Shown: positions 61,901-64,000 of the stretch, piece after piece
Layout of the letters: the number at the start of each line of letters is the position of its first letter
Numbering within the stretch: position 1 is the stretch's first letter
Assembly (NCBI GenBank): GCA_002943765.1
Contig: PQWQ01000044.1
Span: 1 to 64,000 of the forward strand
DNA length: 64,000 nt
Source of the DNA: Psoroptes ovis
Taxonomy: Eukaryota; Arthropoda; Arachnida; Sarcoptiformes; Psoroptidae
Direction of reading: 5' to 3'
Notes under the pieces: generated by a model
Seen by the model: the letters and a program-made list of their open reading frames with translations, nothing else
Told to the model about the DNA's origin: nothing
Database searches by the model: none
Position numbers and translations under genes: made by a program

Positions 61901-62569
61901 CAGCTGTCATCATCATTAATCAGAGACGATGATTCAAATATGAAAATGAAGGCACCATCGACATCTGAATCATTAATTAATATTGACAAATTCAAATCAC
62001 TTGTCAAAAAAATACAAAATGGTTTCCGTTATGGTTTCTATGAAAATTTGAATAATAGTAAAGGTCATAATCCTTACAACAATACGAATAAAATAATGAA
62101 AAACGATCCAATCTATAATCCTTTGAAAAAGCAACCTTTGAAAATTGATTCATCGATTGATTCATCTAATAATCGAATGATGCAGCATCATAATCACCAT
62201 CATCATCGACAACCATTTATAAATAATGGACGTGTACCATATTTCACGTATAATACAAACTATTATTATGCTAATATTACCCGGGACCCATTCAGTATTA
62301 ATCATCATCCAAATCGCAATGATTACAGTAGCAGTAATGATTCATTATCATCATCATATCGAAATGAATGGAATAAAACATTTCGCCGACAGCAGAAATT
62401 GTATTATTTTCAAAAAAATTTCGATAATAATAATAATAATCCTGGGGCTAGAAGAAATCAATTTATGTCATTTAATATGAATAATAATAAGGAAGGACCC
62501 AATAATAATAATAATAAGGGCCTAAATAATACAAGAAAACAAATGATGAATTCCCCTCAAAAATATTGA
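58918..62569 (+). CDS. Ir93a: Ionotropic receptor, IR93a-like
   Basis: Five exons (58918-59014, 59103-59273, 59355-60220, 60371-60964, 61037-62569) encode about 1086 residues. A signal peptide (SIIMMILSLLILMMIDCHS) is followed by an amino-terminal domain and ligand-binding half S1, about 430-575 (IKIGVVHQLPYIDISF). TM1 begins at the exon 5 start, about 577 (SWLCLFLILLLIGPTLWL). The pore is at 618-636 (YGALVNQGGDYLP) and TM2 at 643-667 (WWLFVIVIYTTYSGNLVALL). S2 follows, then TM3 at about 837-862. The pore with QGG...LP and the TYSGNLVA in place of SYTANLAA are IR93a hallmarks, as is LFLAPFAWD before TM1. IR93a is an obligate co-receptor for humidity and temperature sensing in insects. The long Asn/His/Arg-rich intracellular tail (about 220 residues) is unlike insect IR93a. 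Intron 3 contains a MITE. Confidence 0.8.
60238..60318. mobile_element. Family-1 mariner-like MITE, subtype b, in IR93a intron 3
   Basis: TTGGGTTGTCTG to CAGGACAACCTAA, core ATGTTTTTCAATCAATAAAT. TA on both sides. It makes up over half of the 150-bp intron. Confidence 0.88.
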
Positions 62570-62969
62570 TTGATCCAATTTGATCGATTTTCAATCATTA
62601 TTGATTTTTGACAGTGGTGAAAATATTCAAATTAATTTCAATTAATGTAATATTTTTCTATCAAATATAATCATTTTGAATGAAAATGGAAATAATTATT
62701 ATATATTAATTGATAAATTGAAATGTTTCAAGGTTGAAAATTAATAATTCGTTTAATTCTTATCAAATCAAATTATTGATTTTATTGATCTCATTAAATT
62801 TATGTTTTTCAGATATTTAAATTTATTTTGAAATTAATTTTCTATTCATACATTGATTGATCTGAGTACAAAATGAATTCATGATGTTTCTGGTGTGCGA
62901 AAACTTTATATTTGTCAGAATTGATTGATTTGAAGATCATGTTATGTTTCTATTAATGTTTGAAATAAA
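62570..62969. other. Intergenic region between the two ionotropic receptors
   Basis: 400 bp of AT-rich sequence; no gene or element recognised. Confidence 0.6.
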
Positions 62970-64000
62970 ATGAAATTATTATCAATATTTATTCCATTAA
63001 CCATATTGAAGATTATTGATTCATTTGAATCAAATGAAATTAAGAATGATAATAATCGATTTAAAATCGGTAATTACCCTTATAAATTGAAGATTATAGT
63101 TCATTAATTCATTTTAATTTATCCAAAAAACTAGTCATAATTACCGATGATATCAATGAAAATCGTACACGTTCCAGTATTGAAGGATTTAAATCATTGG
63201 CAAATGATGTAAAATTCGCCACCGAAATTATTGAATCCACTTCAGATCTTAATGATGGACGATTGTGTGAAAAATTATTCGATAACCAAAGCAAAAAGCA
63301 GCGATATATTAATCAATTTCAGCAGCCAATCAGCAGATATGATGTTCCAATATTCATATTCGATTTGAGTGAATCAATTCCAGTAAAAATTATGGCCCGT
63401 AAAATGGGCATACCTTGTCTACGTGCATCTGGTACTTGGGCACAATTACAACATGATAATTCAGCATGGAAAAATTTGAATGAAATCGAATCGAATCTTT
63501 ACGTGACGATATTAACACCTGAAGCAATCATATTACAAATGATTAAAGATATTGCTGAACAATTTCATTTGGAAAAAATTGTTATTATTTATGATCAAAC
63601 ATTTCGTAAGTAATTCATGCTTATTTGAACTTGAAATATATGAAATAATGTTCAAATTACAAGTAGGAAAGGCTATAGGTGGACATGTATTTAAAAATTT
63701 AAAACACAAAGAAATTTATTGGTCATCAATGATCACCAATACGACCATTGAAAAAACATTGAATGAATTGAAATATTCAAATCAATATGGTCAAACATAT
63801 TTCATTTTAGGATCAATATCCATGTTAAATCGTTTAGCCCGTTTAGCATTCGAACGTTCAATGTTATTTCAGCCAAAAAGATGGTATTTCATTTCAAAGG
63901 TTATAACCTTAATTTATTGATTTTTTTCTCAAAACAATTAATTCGATTCTTTCTGTCATAGGAGAAAGGAAGATTTAATTGTGATGGTTGTGACAATGTC
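62970..64000 (+). CDS. Second ionotropic receptor, 5' part (IR25a-like N-terminal domain)
   Basis: Cut by the right edge. Exons 62970-63069, 63135-63605, 63667-63899 (or from 63664) and 63962-64000 read in one frame. A signal peptide is likely (MKLLSIFIPLTILKIIDS). The rest resembles the amino-terminal domain of IR25a: KIMARKMGIPCLRASG, YVTILTPEAIILQMIKDIAE, EKIVIIYDQTF, YFILGSISMLNRLARLAFER. These line up in order with remembered IR25a segments around LGLPTISAS, VMPPADIIPEAI, AAILYDDSF and FFILGTLQSI. No channel region is visible, so a second IR93a paralogue or another iGluR/IR is possible. It follows the IR93a-like gene head-to-tail at 400 bp. IR25a and IR93a act together as co-receptors in insects; joint expression here is only an inference. 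Confidence 0.62.

Noticed and set aside
1..64000. tRNA or rRNA genes
   Set aside because: No B-box (GGTTCGANTCC) with matching A-box and cloverleaf was noticed, and no rRNA-like segment; a covariance-model scan would be decisive.

Overview
This is AT-rich eukaryotic nuclear DNA with a compact arthropod gene style: most introns are 50-90 bp, spliced GT-AG, and the proteins carry long His/Gln/Asn/Asp runs. The gene set (SoxB1, a three-CH filamin of the jitterbug type, a secreted H-type ferritin, an IR93a-like ionotropic receptor) points to an arthropod. Base composition, tiny introns and gene density suggest an acariform mite, possibly a dust-mite relative. The species is an inference; no species-diagnostic marker is present.

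Layout. (1) 1-4233: a satellite array of about 44-bp monomers in two alternating types, with a higher-order repeat of roughly 1.86 kb; it runs off the left edge. (2) 4234-32741: a gene-poor region of about 28 kb holding one confident gene, the SoxB1 transcription factor (13012-14819), inside long flanks that may hold its regulatory DNA. The flanks are seeded with two families of short inverted-repeat elements. A short candidate coding exon on the minus strand lies at 32071-32155. (3) 32742-51961: a gene-dense block with jitterbug (minus, 17 exons), RABL3 (plus), UTP15 (minus) and DCAF1 (plus, 13 exons). UTP15 and DCAF1 diverge from a 414-bp gap; RABL3 and UTP15 converge with 40 bp between stop codons. 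(4) 53254-64000: an SH2 adaptor resembling the SLP-76/BLNK family, a small DOK-like PTB protein, a secreted ferritin, an IR93a-like ionotropic receptor, and the 5' part of a second ionotropic receptor cut by the right edge.

Two non-autonomous inverted-repeat families are prominent. Family 1 is about 80 bp with mariner-like ends (TTAGGTTGTCCG...CGGACAACCTAA) and TA flanks; I counted 25 copies. Family 2 is 118-165 bp with CAGGGTTTCAAG ends and TA flanks; I counted 5 copies. All copies lie between genes or in introns, and they account for most introns longer than about 100 bp in region 4. No transposase gene was seen.

The genes do not form one pathway. Notable local themes are two phosphotyrosine-adaptor genes side by side, and two ionotropic receptor genes in tandem that resemble the IR93a and IR25a co-receptors. 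Exon boundaries were derived by hand from splice sites, reading-frame phase and remembered family conservation; no alignment or transcript was available.
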